Position numbers and translations under genes: made by a program. This document shows, piece by piece, positions 24,247 to 36,754 of a stretch of DNA of 64,000 nt. The DNA comes from AC-49 sp963817035 (lineage in GTDB: Bacteria > Actinomycetota > Thermoleophilia > Solirubrobacterales > Solirubrobacteraceae). The stretch is taken from assembly GCA_963817035.1 (NCBI GenBank), contig CAWFMM010000004.1, positions 124,001 through 188,000 on the forward strand, written 5' to 3'. Numbering within the stretch: the first letter of the stretch is position 1; every line of letters starts with the position of its first letter. The notes beneath the pieces are model-generated. The model was not told where the DNA came from and did not search any database. It worked only from the letters and a program-made list of their open reading frames with translations.

Positions 24247-26811
24247 TCAGTGCGCCCCGTTGCCGCCCACCGGGGCGCAGCGGACGACCAGCAGCGCCAC
24301 GTCATCGCGCTGCGGCCCGACCTCGAACTCCAGCACCACCCGGTCCACGTGCGCCGCGATGTCCTCGGCACTGGACCCGGCCAGCCCGGTCAGCGCCTCG
24401 ACGAGCCGGTCCTGGCCGAAGCGCTCGTCGGCGCCGCGTGTGTCGGTGACGCCGTCGGTGTAGAGCACGAGTGTGTCGTGGGGCTCGAGCTCCACGACGT
24501 GGTCGACGTACTGGGACTCCTCGAACGCGCCGAGCAGCGCGCCCGGCGCCCCGGCCGGCCGGGGCGGCTCGTCGCCGCGCAGCAGATACGGGGGCGGGTG
24601 GCCGGCGCACGCGATCCGCACCGTCGCGCGGCCGCTGACCGGGTCGGGAGCGATTTGCGCGCAGACCGCGGTGCAGAGCTGGCGGCGGTCGACGTCATTC
24701 GCGAGCGCGCCGTTGAGGCGCGAGAGGACCGCGGCCGGGCGCGGTTCGTACAGCGCGGCCGTGCGCAGCGTGTAGCGGGCCAGTGACGTCGTCGCCGCGG
24801 CGCTCGGACCCTTGCCGGTCACGTCACCCATGACCATCATCCAACCCTCGGCGGCCGCGAACAGGTCGTAGAAGTCGCCGCCCACCTCGGTCGACTGCCC
24901 GGCGGCGCGGAAGCGGGCCGCGATCGAAAGGCCCGGCACGTCGGGCAGCGACGGGGGCAGCAGGCTGTTCTGCAGCGTCGCCGCGATGTAGGACCGCGCC
25001 GAGTGCACGCGGGCGTTCTCGACTGCGACGCCGGCACGGCGCCCGAGCTCCTCGACCAGTTCCAAATGCCACGGTTCGAGTCGTCGCGGCGCCTCGGTGA
25101 CGAACGAGATGATCCCGATCGTCTCGTCGCCCGCGCGCATCGGCACCGCGGCCAGCGAGGCCATCCCGAGCGACCACAGCAGGTCGGAGTTGCGATCGTC
25201 CTGCGCACCCGCGATCACACCCTCCGGCATGTCGGCGATCAGCACGCCCGCGTCGCTGGACCATGCCCGCATGATCGTGCTGGCGTCGTTGGGTGCGTAC
25301 GTCGCAAGCTCGCTGCCGAGCGCCAGTCGCTCCGGGTCGCGGTGGGCGAACGCGACCTGGCGCAGGGTGCCGCGCTCGTCGGGCATGTGCACCACGCACC
25401 AGTCGGCGACCTCGGGCACCACCGACCATGCGACCTTGTCGAGCACCGTCTCGTGATCGAGCGATGAGCTCAGTAGCTTCGACGCAGTGGCCAGGAAGCG
25501 CTGCCCGAGCTCGGCGCGTTTGACCTCCGTGATGTCCTCGACAACGCTGACCGCGAAGGCGACATCGCCTGCTGTGTCGCGGATCGGCGAGGCTTTGGCC
25601 AGGTGCCAGGACTCGCGCCCGTTCTCGCCGTCGAGGACCCGGACCACGGTGGGCTCAGCGAGGTGGCCGGCCAGCACCCGTTGAACGGGCATCCGGTCGT
25701 ACGAGAACGGGAGGCCATCCTCGCCGTAGACGGTGTAGCGCTGGAACATCTGCGGGAACGGCGCCGCGAGCATGGCGTCGGGGGTGGCGAAGCCGAGGCT
25801 GTCGGCCGCGGCCTGGTTGGCGTACACGAGGCCGCGCTTGCCGACCACCGTCACCGCCTCGGCCAGGTTGGAGAGCGTCGCGTCGAGCCGGCGCTCGGTT
25901 GCGCTGAGCTCTGAGAACAGGCGCGCGTTCTCCAGCGACAGCGCGGCGCGGTCGCAGAGCTCGATCGCCGTCTGAAGGTCGGCCACGTCGTAGGGCACCT
26001 CGTTGGTGATCCGCAGCAGCGAAAGCACGCCGAGCGTGTGGCCGCCGGCGACAAGCGCAACGACGATCGCCGACCGGTAGTCCAGCCTGGCCATCAGCTC
26101 GAAGTGCTCGTCGGACGTCGCGAACGAGCGCAGGTCGTTCGTGGTCAGGAGCGGCAGCAGCTGGGCCTTCCCGGTCCGCGCCACCACGGCAACAGGATGG
26201 GGCCCCTCGGGCGCCAGCGGGTAGCGCTCCCGCGAGGTGGCCAGTGCGGCCACCCATGCATCGTCCTTTGCGCTGACCGCGTCGCCGTGCAGCGTCCCGT
26301 CGGGCGCGACGAGGTCCACCACGCACAGATCGGCCATCTCGGGCACGGCCAGGGCTGCGAGCTCGGCGAGCATTGCCGCCGGCTCGAGCGGCGAGCCGAG
26401 CAGCTCTCCGGCGCGCCCCAGCAGGTCCGCGCGCACGCGTGCCGAGCGCTCGTGGTCGAGCTGCTCGACGACCCCGCGCCGGTCGTCGACCAGCCGCTCG
26501 CGTAGTCGCGCGCCGACGACCGCGAGCACGCTACCCGCGGTCACCGCGATCACCGCGATCCAGTGCCCGGTCGTGTCGAACTTGTCGCCGACGAAGCCGA
26601 GTGGGATCGACGTCAGGATGGCGAGCGCGGCGACCGCCGCGGCGTCGCGCGAGCGGCCGATCATCGCCGTGACGAGTGGGCCGACGATGAGCAGCGAGAT
26701 GCCGGCCCCGACCGTCAAATCGATCAGCGCGGCGAGGGCCACGAGCGCAACGCCGCCCAGCGCCGCGAGGCGCTGGGCGTGGGTCACGGAGGTCAGGCTC
26801 TGGTCCTCCAC
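24247..26811 (-). CDS. membrane-bound GAF-PAS-GAF PP2C (SpoIIE/RsbU-type) phosphatase
   Basis: An 854-residue sensor phosphatase. Three or four membrane helices (about 15-105) are followed by a GAF domain (150-310), a PAS domain with TLSNLAEAVTVVGKRGLVYA (320-440), a second GAF (455-610) and a SpoIIE-type PP2C domain. The PP2C motifs are VGGDFYDLF, MVMGDVTGKGPSAA, AGHPPPYLL, LYTDGVTDTRG and RDDVALLVV, so the metal-binding aspartates are present. Such enzymes dephosphorylate STAS anti-anti-sigma factors in partner-switching stress pathways. No sigma, anti-sigma or STAS gene is nearby, so the target is elsewhere. Confidence 0.9.
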   Translation of the reverse strand: MEDQSLTSVTHAQRLAALGGVALVALAALIDLTVGAGISLLIVGPLVTAMIGRSRDAAAVAALAILTSIPLGFVGDKFDTTGHWIAVIAVTAGSVLAVVGARLRERLVDDRRGVVEQLDHERSARVRADLLGRAGELLGSPLEPAAMLAELAALAVPEMADLCVVDLVAPDGTLHGDAVSAKDDAWVAALATSRERYPLAPEGPHPVAVVARTGKAQLLPLLTTNDLRSFATSDEHFELMARLDYRSAIVVALVAGGHTLGVLSLLRITNEVPYDVADLQTAIELCDRAALSLENARLFSELSATERRLDATLSNLAEAVTVVGKRGLVYANQAAADSLGFATPDAMLAAPFPQMFQRYTVYGEDGLPFSYDRMPVQRVLAGHLAEPTVVRVLDGENGRESWHLAKASPIRDTAGDVAFAVSVVEDITEVKRAELGQRFLATASKLLSSSLDHETVLDKVAWSVVPEVADWCVVHMPDERGTLRQVAFAHRDPERLALGSELATYAPNDASTIMRAWSSDAGVLIADMPEGVIAGAQDDRNSDLLWSLGMASLAAVPMRAGDETIGIISFVTEAPRRLEPWHLELVEELGRRAGVAVENARVHSARSYIAATLQNSLLPPSLPDVPGLSIAARFRAAGQSTEVGGDFYDLFAAAEGWMMVMGDVTGKGPSAAATTSLARYTLRTAALYEPRPAAVLSRLNGALANDVDRRQLCTAVCAQIAPDPVSGRATVRIACAGHPPPYLLRGDEPPRPAGAPGALLGAFEESQYVDHVVELEPHDTLVLYTDGVTDTRGADERFGQDRLVEALTGLAGSSAEDIAAHVDRVVLEFEVGPQRDDVALLVVRCAPVGGNGAH

Positions 26812-26868
26812 GTCACCATTCTACGTCCGCGGTCAGCACCGGTGGCCGACCATTTTTCTGGGTGGTGG

Positions 26869-29211
<2,343 letters not shown>

Positions 29212-29250
29212 TGCGGGAAAGTCCTTCCAGGCGGAGTCGTTGCCCACGCA

Positions 29251-29284
29251 ACTATAGCAGGGTTTCTCAGTCGGATCGACTCAG
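29251..29284 (-). promoter_or_regulatory. possible lon promoter with imperfect palindrome
   Basis: On the minus strand TATAGT (29256-29251) is a good -10 element about 40 bases before the lon start. Immediately upstream lies an imperfect palindrome, CTGAGTCGATCCGACTGAG (29284-29266), with one mismatched pair. It loosely resembles the HAIR element of HspR (CTTGAGT-N7-ACTCAAG), which controls heat-shock genes in actinobacteria. The -35 position would lie inside it. The match to HAIR is weak. Confidence 0.35.
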
Positions 29285-29287
29285 ATT

Positions 29288-29662
29288 TTACGAGACCGCT
29301 CCGGCCGTGCGAACGACCTCGCGAAGCTCGTCCGCACGGGCCGTCTTGGGCACACTGGCGCACGCTCCGACGCGCTTGGCGTCGCTCGCCAGCTGATCCG
29401 GCGGCAGGCTCGACATGAGCACGATCGAGGTGGTCGGCGCGGCGGTGCGCAGGCGCCGGACGACCTCGTCGACGTCGACCGCGTCGGGCAGCGTGCGGTC
29501 GAGCAGGATGACGTTGGGGTCCAGGCGCCGCGTGGCGTCGACCGCATCCTGCGCCGTGGACGCGATGCCGACGACGTCGAGCTCGGGGTCCTCGTCGAGC
29601 CACGTGCGGGCCAGGACCGAGAAGCCCGGTGCGTCCTCGCAGATCAGAACGCGAATCGCCAT
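29288..29662 (-). CDS. stand-alone response-regulator receiver domain
   Basis: The 124-residue protein from ATG 29662 is a single CheY-like fold. IRVLICEDAPG supplies the acidic pair, NVILLDRTLPD the phosphoacceptor aspartate (about D50), SIVLMSSLPP the switch serine region and VPKTAR the conserved lysine. There is no output domain and no histidine kinase nearby. It could relay a phosphate or control a partner by binding. It lies 76 bases upstream of lon on the same strand, so cotranscription is possible but not shown. Confidence 0.85.
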   Translation of the reverse strand: MAIRVLICEDAPGFSVLARTWLDEDPELDVVGIASTAQDAVDATRRLDPNVILLDRTLPDAVDVDEVVRRLRTAAPTTSIVLMSSLPPDQLASDAKRVGACASVPKTARADELREVVRTAGAVS

Positions 29663-29706
29663 ACGCGACGCAACCGTACCCCGAATTCGGGCGCGCCGGC
29701 GAGTGA

Positions 29707-29913
29707 TCAGCCGAACTGCGGGCCGCTGAGCTCGGCGCGCAGGCTGGCGATCTCGGTCACGGCGGCACCGACCCACGCGGCATGCGTGGCGGCGATCTCG
29801 TCCTCGAGGTCGGCCATGTAGGCCGCATCGGCGCCAAGGCCCGCTTCGAGTGCGAGAACGCGCTCCTCCTTGAGGAGCTGGAGGTGCTGTTTGACGTCGA
29901 TTGCGGTGGTCAT
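29707..29913 (-). CDS. small helical protein of unknown function
   Basis: The 68-residue product (ATG 29913) is almost entirely predicted helix: MTTAIDVKQHLQLLKEERVL, a GLGADAAYMADLEDEI segment, then a TEIASLRAELSG end. It has no cysteines, signal or membrane helix. GGAAACAGAG just upstream is an acceptable ribosome-binding site. It lies 44 bases upstream of the receiver gene on the same strand. I do not recognise the family. Confidence 0.6.
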   Translation of the reverse strand: MTTAIDVKQHLQLLKEERVLALEAGLGADAAYMADLEDEIAATHAAWVGAAVTEIASLRAELSGPQFG

Positions 29914-30102
29914 CTCTGTTTCCAGTGTTCGTCTTGGTGGACGCTGCACATGCAACTGACCTTCCAACCCGGAGTTACGCAGCTGGTAGCGGTCCAGATG
30001 TAGAGCGGATGTTGTGCCGAGGCGTAGCCGGGATTGACACCTCAACCGGCCATTGCCGGATTCGACGGTTGAGCCGCGGCCAGTTCGGGGAAGCCAAGAG
30101 AG

Positions 30103-30855
30103 ATGCAGGCGATCACAGCAATCTCACTATTGGACATCGACCCGGACCTTGGAGACGGTCTGGCGCCCGAGGCGCTGGTCGTCGCCCGGCGCCACGCGGT
30201 GGCTCGGACCCACACGATCGACCCCGGTGCCTGGAACCCCGAAGATCTCGAGGGATCGTTCGAGCATCCGGCGATCGGCTTCTATGTCGTCGACGGGCTA
30301 CTGACCCGCGAGATCCACTTCGCGGGACGCTCGACTGCCGAGTTGCTGGGCGCCGGCGACATCCTGCGGCCGTGGGATCAGGACGCGGGCGTCAGCAGCG
30401 TCCCGCTCGAATGTCGCTGGCAGGTTCTCGAGCGCGCGCAGGTCGCGCTGCTCGACCTTCAGCTGACGACGGTCGTCGGGCGCTTCCCGTCGATCATGGA
30501 TGCCGTCGTCGGGCGGATGGCCGAGCGCTCGCGTGCGCTGGCGTTCCAGCTTGCACTGAGCCAGATCACGCGGGTCGAGGCGCGCCTCGTTGCCCTGCTG
30601 TGGCATCTCGGCGAGCGCTGGGGACGCGTGCGCCCCGACGGCGTCCTGCTGGGCCTGCGTCTTACCCATGAGACGCTGGCCAAGCTCGTCGGCGCCCGCC
30701 GGCCGAGCGTGACGACGGCGATGACGGCGCTTTCGCGGCGCGGCTGGATCGAGCGCACGGACGGCGGCTGGCTGCTGCACGGCGACGCCGAAGCGCAGCT
30801 CGCCGAGCTCGTCAACGCACCGTCGGCGTCGCTCGCCAATGCCGCCGCCTCGTGA
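30103..30855 (+). CDS. Crp/Fnr-family transcription regulator
   Basis: A 250-residue protein. Residues about 40-125 form a cyclic-nucleotide-binding-like beta barrel (GSFEHPAIGFYVVDGLLTRE, STAELLGAGDILRPW), and residues about 165-240 form a winged helix of the HTH_Crp type. RLTHETLAKLVGARRPSVTT is the recognition-helix region. The classic cAMP-contact motif (RxS/T in the phosphate cassette) is not evident and there is no cysteine cluster for an Fe-S sensor, so the ligand is unknown. It is divergent from the small helical protein and lies upstream of the riboswitch, with no terminator obvious between them. Confidence 0.85.
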   Translation: MQAITAISLLDIDPDLGDGLAPEALVVARRHAVARTHTIDPGAWNPEDLEGSFEHPAIGFYVVDGLLTREIHFAGRSTAELLGAGDILRPWDQDAGVSSVPLECRWQVLERAQVALLDLQLTTVVGRFPSIMDAVVGRMAERSRALAFQLALSQITRVEARLVALLWHLGERWGRVRPDGVLLGLRLTHETLAKLVGARRPSVTTAMTALSRRGWIERTDGGWLLHGDAEAQLAELVNAPSASLANAAAS

Positions 30856-30887
30856 TGCGCCTGTCGATCCACTAGAGTTCTGCGAGC

Positions 30888-31042
30888 CATTGCTTACCAA
30901 GCCGAGTTCCGGCGCTCTCAGGAGCACCGGGAACGGGGGAACCACTGACCGTCGAACAGGCGGTCTGGGGCGAATCGCCGCGAATGCGGCGTAGCGCAGC
31001 TCTCAAAGCGCGAGCCCGACAGCTAACCCCGTAGGCACGAGA
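30888..31042 (+). promoter_or_regulatory. cyclic-di-AMP riboswitch (ydaO/yuaA leader)
   Basis: The leader has the landmarks of the ydaO-yuaA motif in order: GCCGAGTTCCGG near the 5' side, GGGAACGGGGGAACCA, GGGGCGAATCGCCGCGAATG, and the highly conserved CGAGCCCGACAGCTAACCCC followed by GTAGGC. In actinobacteria this riboswitch usually sits before rpf-like and cell-wall hydrolase genes and turns expression off at high c-di-AMP. That matches its position just upstream of the Rpf-like gene at 31059. Boundaries are approximate. Confidence 0.92.
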
Positions 31043-31058
31043 GAGCTCAAGGGGTTCG

Positions 31059-31658
31059 ATGTTCGCCGCCAATGCCGTTCGTCATATGAGGTTGCTCGCG
31101 CCGATGCTCGGCCTCCTGCTGCTCGCCGTCGTCGTGCCGTTCGCGTCGGCGGCCACCGGTGGAGCCCAGGCCGCCGCGCCGTCCACCGCATCGGCCTCTG
31201 ACTCGACGTCGTCAGCCACCCCCGTCGCGGGCTCGACGTCGCTACCGGGCCCCGGGGCCGTCCAGCGGGCGCTCGGGATCACCGTCACGTATCGCTGGGA
31301 CCACGCGACCCGCGCCGCCGTTCGTGTGTTCCAGCGCCGCCACCACCTGACCGTCGACGGGGTCGTCGGGCCGAAGACCGCGGCCGCGCTCGGCCTGAGC
31401 TCGATGGCGACCGACGCGTCGCACTCCGGCCACACGTCGGCCGAGCTCGAGAAGATCGCGCAATGCGAGTCGGGCGGCGATCCGACCGCTGTCTCGCCCG
31501 ACGGGCGCTACCGCGGCAAGTACCAGTTCACCCGCGCCACCTGGAAGCTGATGGGCGGCACGGGCGACCCGGCGACGGCGAGCGAGTCCGAGCAGGACCT
31601 GCGGGCCGCGAAGCTGCTGGCCAGCGACGGCGTCGCCGCGTGGCCGGTCTGCGGCTGA
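31059..31658 (+). CDS. rpf: secreted Rpf-like transglycosylase with peptidoglycan-binding domain
   Basis: A 199-residue secreted muralytic enzyme. A signal peptide (RLLAPMLGLLLLAVVVPFAS) is followed by a low-complexity S/T/A linker. A PG_binding_1 domain (GAVQRALGITVT, AVRVFQRRHHLTVDGVVGPK) precedes an Rpf/transglycosylase-like domain. Its IAQCESGGDPTAVS carries the catalytic glutamate, and RGKYQFTRATWKLMGG and AWPVCG carry the conserved cysteine pair. It cleaves glycan strands for growth or resuscitation from dormancy. Start 31059 is used; ATG 31086 would also keep the signal peptide. Regulated by the riboswitch immediately upstream. Confidence 0.9.
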   Translation: MFAANAVRHMRLLAPMLGLLLLAVVVPFASAATGGAQAAAPSTASASDSTSSATPVAGSTSLPGPGAVQRALGITVTYRWDHATRAAVRVFQRRHHLTVDGVVGPKTAAALGLSSMATDASHSGHTSAELEKIAQCESGGDPTAVSPDGRYRGKYQFTRATWKLMGGTGDPATASESEQDLRAAKLLASDGVAAWPVCG

Positions 31659-31716
31659 CCGCCGCCGCCGGCGATCCGCGACTACGCCGACACCCAGCCC
31701 CCTGTTCAATGCAGGG

Positions 31717-31968
31717 ATGGCCGCCGACCAGCTTCAGCTGACCTTCGAGCCGCTCGTCGTGGTCGAGGTGTCCGAGCAGTTCAGTGCCGGACTGACGACG
31801 GGCCGCGAGGATCGGCGCTACCGGTCTCCGCCCCAGCTGCGCGAGCACGCGCTGACGCTGGCGGCTCTTCTGCTCGGTTCGCCGGGCGTACCGGCGGGCG
31901 ACGGGCCGTGGCAGCGCGCGGTCGCCGGCGGGCGGCGCACGGTCGCGATCGTCGAGGTGGCGCAGTAG
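31717..31968 (+). CDS. hypothetical protein
   Basis: An 83-residue product with LQLTFEPLVVVEVSEQFSAG at the start and GGRRTVAIVEVAQ at the end, and no signal peptide, cysteines or known motif. It starts 58 bases after the Rpf gene and ends two bases before the stop of the convergent ABC permease gene. The alternation of hydrophobic strands suggests a small alpha/beta fold. I do not recognise it; the ribosome-binding site is weak. Confidence 0.5.
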   Translation: MAADQLQLTFEPLVVVEVSEQFSAGLTTGREDRRYRSPPQLREHALTLAALLLGSPGVPAGDGPWQRAVAGGRRTVAIVEVAQ

Positions 31969-31969
31969 C

Positions 31970-34524
31970 TCACTCGTGCGAGAGCGAGGTGAGCACGTCG
32001 AGCTTCGAGGCGCGGCGCGCGGGCCAGATCGCTGCGAAGACCCCGGCCAGCGCGCCGAGGATCAGCACGACGATGATGGACCCGATCGGCAGCGAGAACT
32101 TCAGCTCCGGCAGCGGGCGCGAGACCAGGACCGCGAGCGCGACCCCCAGCACCGTCCCGAGGATCGAGCCGATCATCGCGATGATCACCGACTCGCCGCG
32201 GATCATCCGGCGTACCTGACGTCGCGACGTCCCGATCGCCCGCAGCAGCGCAAGCTCGCGCGTGCGCTCGGTGATCGACAGCACGAGCGTGTTGACGATC
32301 CCGAACAGCGAGACGACGATCGCCAGGCCGAGCAGGGCGAAGATGATCGACAGCAGCTGGTTGATCTGGCCGGCCTGCTGGTCCTTGAACTCCTTGTTGG
32401 TCAGCGTGTGCGTCTCCGGAAACTCGCGATCGAGCGTCGCTTTGAGGCGCGCCGTGACCGCCTTCTCGTTGGCGCCCGGTTCGTAGCCGACGAAGACGAT
32501 GTCGTCGCGCGTGACGCCGAACTTCGACTGGATCAGCGCGTTGGAGATCATCACGTCGGTGCTGACGCCGGTGCTGTCGTCCGACAGTCCGACGACGCGC
32601 AGCGGCACGACCTGATCGGTCGGCGTGCGCAGCATCAGCGACGAGCCGACCTTCAGCTTGTGGTCCTTGGCGAAGTTCTTGGCCAGGATCGTGTTGACGA
32701 GGCCGAGCTGTGAGATCGCGTCGGACGGGCCCGAGGAGATCGGCAGCTTGTACAGGGCCGCCGTCGTCGTCGGATCGACCCCGCGCACACCGACCTTCGT
32801 CCCGCGGGGCACGAGCTTGCCGGCGCTCGTGCGCAGCGCGGCGACCGTGGCGACGCCCCGAACGCCGGCTGCCGCGCGCGTGGCGTCGGCCGAGAACGAC
32901 GAGAAGCCGTTGGCGTTCTGGACGACCGCCTGCCCGGTCAGGCGGCTGTCGATCGCCGCCGACACCGTCTTGTTGGCGCTCGCCGCGAAGACCGAGGCGA
33001 ACGTGACGAGCGCGACGCCGATCATCAGCGCCGCCGCGGTCACCGCCGTGCGGCCGGGCTGGCGCACGACGTTCTCGCGGGCCAGACGACCGGGCATCCC
33101 GCCGAAACGCTGGATCGGTCGCCCGACGACCGAGGCGATCGGACCGACGAGCTTCGGGCTCAGCAGCGCGACGCCGATGAACACCGCCGCGGCGCCGAGC
33201 CCCAGCGCGGTAACGGCCTGGCCGGAGTCGGAGATCGCGAACAGCCCGGCGACCATCAGCGCCACGCCGACGACGGTGATCAGGATCGCGATCGGCAGGC
33301 TGTAGCGCTGGCCGCGCCCCTTGGGCAGTACCGCGCCTTCGCGCAGCGCGGCGATCGGCGGTACGCGCGTGGCGCGCAGGGCCGGGGCCAGGGTCGCCGC
33401 GAGCGTCACGAGCACGCCGACCAGCAACGAGACGATGATCGTCCGCGACTCGATGACCATCCCGCTCGACGGTACGTCGAAGCCGATCGCGTCAAACAAC
33501 GCCTTGAGCCCGAGCGCGGCGAGGACTCCGAGCCCGATGCCGATCAGCGAGCCGAGCACACCCAGCACCAGACCCTCGGTCAGGACACTGACCCGGATCT
33601 GGCGTCGCGTCGCTCCGAGCGTGCGCAGCAGCGCCATTTCGCGCATCCGCTGGGCGACGGTGATCGAGAACGTGTTGAAGATCAGAAACGCGCCGACGAA
33701 CAGCGCGATGCCGGCGAACGAGAGCAGCGCCGTCGTCAGGAAGCTGAGGTTGTCGCGGATGTCCTTTGACTGCTTGGACGCCTGCTGCTGGCCGGTGCGC
33801 ACCTCGACCGTCCGCGGCAGCGCGGCCCGGATTCGCGCCGATAGCGCCTTGGCGTTCGTGCCGGGCGCCGCGGCGGCGTCGATCGCATCGAACTTGCCGA
33901 CCTTGCCGGTCGCCTTCTGCGCCGCGGGCAGCGTCAGCAGTGCCACCGACGCGCCACCGAACGAGTCGACGCCGCCGAGTTTCACGATCCCGACGAGGTG
34001 GTAGTCGCGCCGACCGGTGTCCGACTGCACGGAGACCGTGTCGCCGAGCCTGAAGTGCTGCTTGTCGGCCGTCGCCTTGTCGAGCGCGAGCTGATCGTCG
34101 GCCTGGGGCCGGTGGCCCTTGACGTACTGGAAGACCTCGAAGCGGTCGATCAGGCTCGCGGAGCCCAGGAACTGGGGCGCCCCGCCCGTGTGGAACGGCT
34201 TGCCCTTCTTGTTCAGGATCGTCGCGCTCTGATCGAAGATGTTGCCCTGGGCGGCGGCCACGCCGGGCACCGTCTTGACCGTGGCGAGCACCGATTCGGG
34301 GATCGGTGGCGCGAAGTCGTTCTGCTGATCGGAGACCGCGACATGCGGCGTGATCGAGACGTCGACGCCCTTGTACGAGGCCGAGAAGATCTTGTCGAAC
34401 GAGTGCGTGAACGTGTCGGTGAAGATGTACGAGCCACTGATCAGCATCACGCCGAGGGCGATCGAGAGGCTGGTCAGGAGCAGGCGCAGGCGCCGCGCGA
34501 GCAGCCCACGCAGGACGACGCTTC

Positions 34525-34528
<4 letters not shown>
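31970..34528 (-). CDS. ABC transporter permease, MacB/FtsX type (two-FtsX fusion)
   Basis: An 852-residue permease with an N-terminal helix (LLARRLRLLLTSLSIALGVM), a large extracytoplasmic MacB-PCD domain (about 40-240) and an FtsX domain of three helices with ERMREMALLRTLGATRRQIR-like sequence. A second MacB-PCD domain follows, and a C-terminal FtsX domain (TERTRELALLRAIGTSRRQV). It partners the ATPase at 34525, with which it is coupled by an ATGA overlap. Such transporters work as mechanotransmitters on lipids, lipoproteins or peptides from the outer face of the membrane; the cargo is not readable here. Confidence 0.9.
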
Positions 34529-35229
<701 letters not shown>

Positions 35230-35233
35230 GCCC

Positions 35234-35593
35234 TCAGGGTGCCAGACGCGACCGCCCGGTGTGCGCCGGCGCGATCCCGGCTGACGCCGGACGTGTGGTG
35301 GTGGCCGGCGTGTGGGTCTTGGCCCAGACCTCGATCTCGGCGGCGCTGTGGACGCTCGCGCCGCCGCCGGGAAGAAGCAGGACCGGGAGCTGCTCCTGCC
35401 CACTGATCCGTTTGAGCTCCGGACGTCTGCCTGTCGTGAACAGGCCGAACGGGTGGCTGCGATCGAAGACGACGGTCTCGTAGCTGTGGCCTGCGGCCCG
35501 TAGCGCCTCGTGCGCGCGCCGGCATGGGTGACGGCGGGGCCCGCCGTCGTCACGGCTGCACACGTAGAGGGTCAGACCACCGGGCATGCGCAC
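35234..35593 (-). CDS. glutaredoxin/GST-N-like thioredoxin-fold protein
   Basis: A 119-residue product. LTLYVCSRDDGGPRRHPCRR gives the first beta strand and two cysteines, but they are too far apart to be a CxxC motif. YETVVFDRSHPFGLFTTGRR, the cis-Pro-like LPVLLLPGGGA and the helix SAAEIEVWAKTH follow the GST N-terminal/glutaredoxin order. A short disordered tail (TPATTTRPASAG) ends the protein. Possibly a redox or thiol-transfer role; inference only. It lies four bases ahead of the ABC ATPase gene. Confidence 0.65.
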   Translation of the reverse strand: MRMPGGLTLYVCSRDDGGPRRHPCRRAHEALRAAGHSYETVVFDRSHPFGLFTTGRRPELKRISGQEQLPVLLLPGGGASVHSAAEIEVWAKTHTPATTTRPASAGIAPAHTGRSRLAP

Positions 35594-35633
35594 CGTGTTC
35601 TACCCGATTGCACCGGCCGGAGCCAGAGACGAC

Positions 35634-35660
35634 GAGGGCCCGCTGCGGCGGCGGGCCCTC
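35634..35660. terminator. terminator-like hairpin
   Basis: A perfect 10-base-pair stem, GAGGGCCCGC and its complement GCGGGCCCTC, encloses the seven-base loop TGCGGCG. It lies between the oxidoreductase gene (stop 35767, minus strand) and the thioredoxin-fold gene (start 35593). It probably ends transcription from the oxidoreductase gene. No strong T-run follows, but TCGTCGTCTCT lies downstream on the minus strand. Confidence 0.55.
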
Positions 35661-35766
35661 ATCTGGCTTCCGGCAGATTGTCCCCCCGCCGGAAAGAGAC
35701 GCGTGGCGGCAACCGCCAGCGTTGAGCACGTTCTAATGACCCCGTCGGACGGCATCGGTCCGTCGC

Positions 35767-36744
35767 TCATCCGGCGACCCGGACGTCTGCGCGCGCCGCG
35801 GCGCTGGCCAGCAGGGCGCCGAGCACCTGCGCCTGCCCGATCGCGTCGTCGCGGCCCAGCAGCGGCGCCCGGCAGTCGGCGATCGCGCCGGCGAGATCCT
35901 CGAGCTCGAGCCGGTAGGGATCGGCGCTCGGCACGTCGATCGTCTCACGCCGCCCGTCGCCGTGGCGGTGCACGATCACCGACTCGCGCCCAAACCACGG
36001 GTCATCGACGAACAGCGAGCCGTTGGAACCGACCGCCTCGAGCTCGTCGCGCGCCGGGAGATCGAAGCCGCAGTCGAACGTTCCGAGCACATCGCCGGCG
36101 AAACGCAGCGTTCCCGCGAAGCGCGAGTCGACGCCATGGCCGGAGTCGACCGCTTCGCCGTGCACCCGTTCGGGCTCGCCGGCCAACAGCCGCAGCCCGT
36201 TGACGCAGTAACAGCCGACATCCATCAGCGCCCCGCCCGCGAGCTGCGCGTCCCAGCGCACGTTGATCGCCTCGTCCAGCGTGAACGAGAACGACGAGCG
36301 CACGAGCCGCAGCTCGCCGATCGCCCCGCCGGCCACGAGCTCGGCGAGCCGTCGCGTCTGCGGGTTGTGGCGCCACATGAATGCCTCGGTCAGCACCAGC
36401 CCGTGTGCGTCGGCGACGTCGAAGCAGTGCGCGACGACCTCGGGCTGTGCCGCGAACGGCTTCTCACACAGCACGTGCTTGCCCGCCTCGAGCGCCTTCA
36501 GCGCCCACGGCGCGTGGAGGCCGTTGGGGAGCGAGATGTAGACCGCGTCGACGTCGGGGTCGGCCAGCAGCGCGTTGTAGTCGCCATGCGCGCGCGCGAT
36601 CCCGTGCTCGGCGGCGTAGGCCCGCGCCCGCCCGCCGTCGCGGCTCGCCACCGCGACGACCTCGACGACATCGGACTGCTGAGCCCCGCGCAGGATCGCC
36701 CCGTTGATCCGCGCGGTGGAGAGCAGGCCCAATCTCATCCCCAC
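35767..36744 (-). CDS. Gfo/Idh/MocA-family NAD(P)-dependent oxidoreductase
   Basis: A 325-residue two-domain dehydrogenase. MRLGLLSTARINGAILRG is the dinucleotide site in the variant form of this family. DVDAVYISLPNGLHAPWALK, GKHVLCEKPFAA with the conserved EKP lysine, and GGALMDVGCYCVNGLRLLAG, where the second-domain active-site region lies, follow in order. Members oxidise or reduce sugars and related ketones. The substrate cannot be assigned, and no sugar transporter or kinase is nearby. It is followed by a hairpin and lies downstream of the rhomboid gene on the same strand. Confidence 0.88.
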   Translation of the reverse strand: MGMRLGLLSTARINGAILRGAQQSDVVEVVAVASRDGGRARAYAAEHGIARAHGDYNALLADPDVDAVYISLPNGLHAPWALKALEAGKHVLCEKPFAAQPEVVAHCFDVADAHGLVLTEAFMWRHNPQTRRLAELVAGGAIGELRLVRSSFSFTLDEAINVRWDAQLAGGALMDVGCYCVNGLRLLAGEPERVHGEAVDSGHGVDSRFAGTLRFAGDVLGTFDCGFDLPARDELEAVGSNGSLFVDDPWFGRESVIVHRHGDGRRETIDVPSADPYRLELEDLAGAIADCRAPLLGRDDAIGQAQVLGALLASAAARADVRVAG

Positions 36745-36754
36745 GAGCCCTCGT

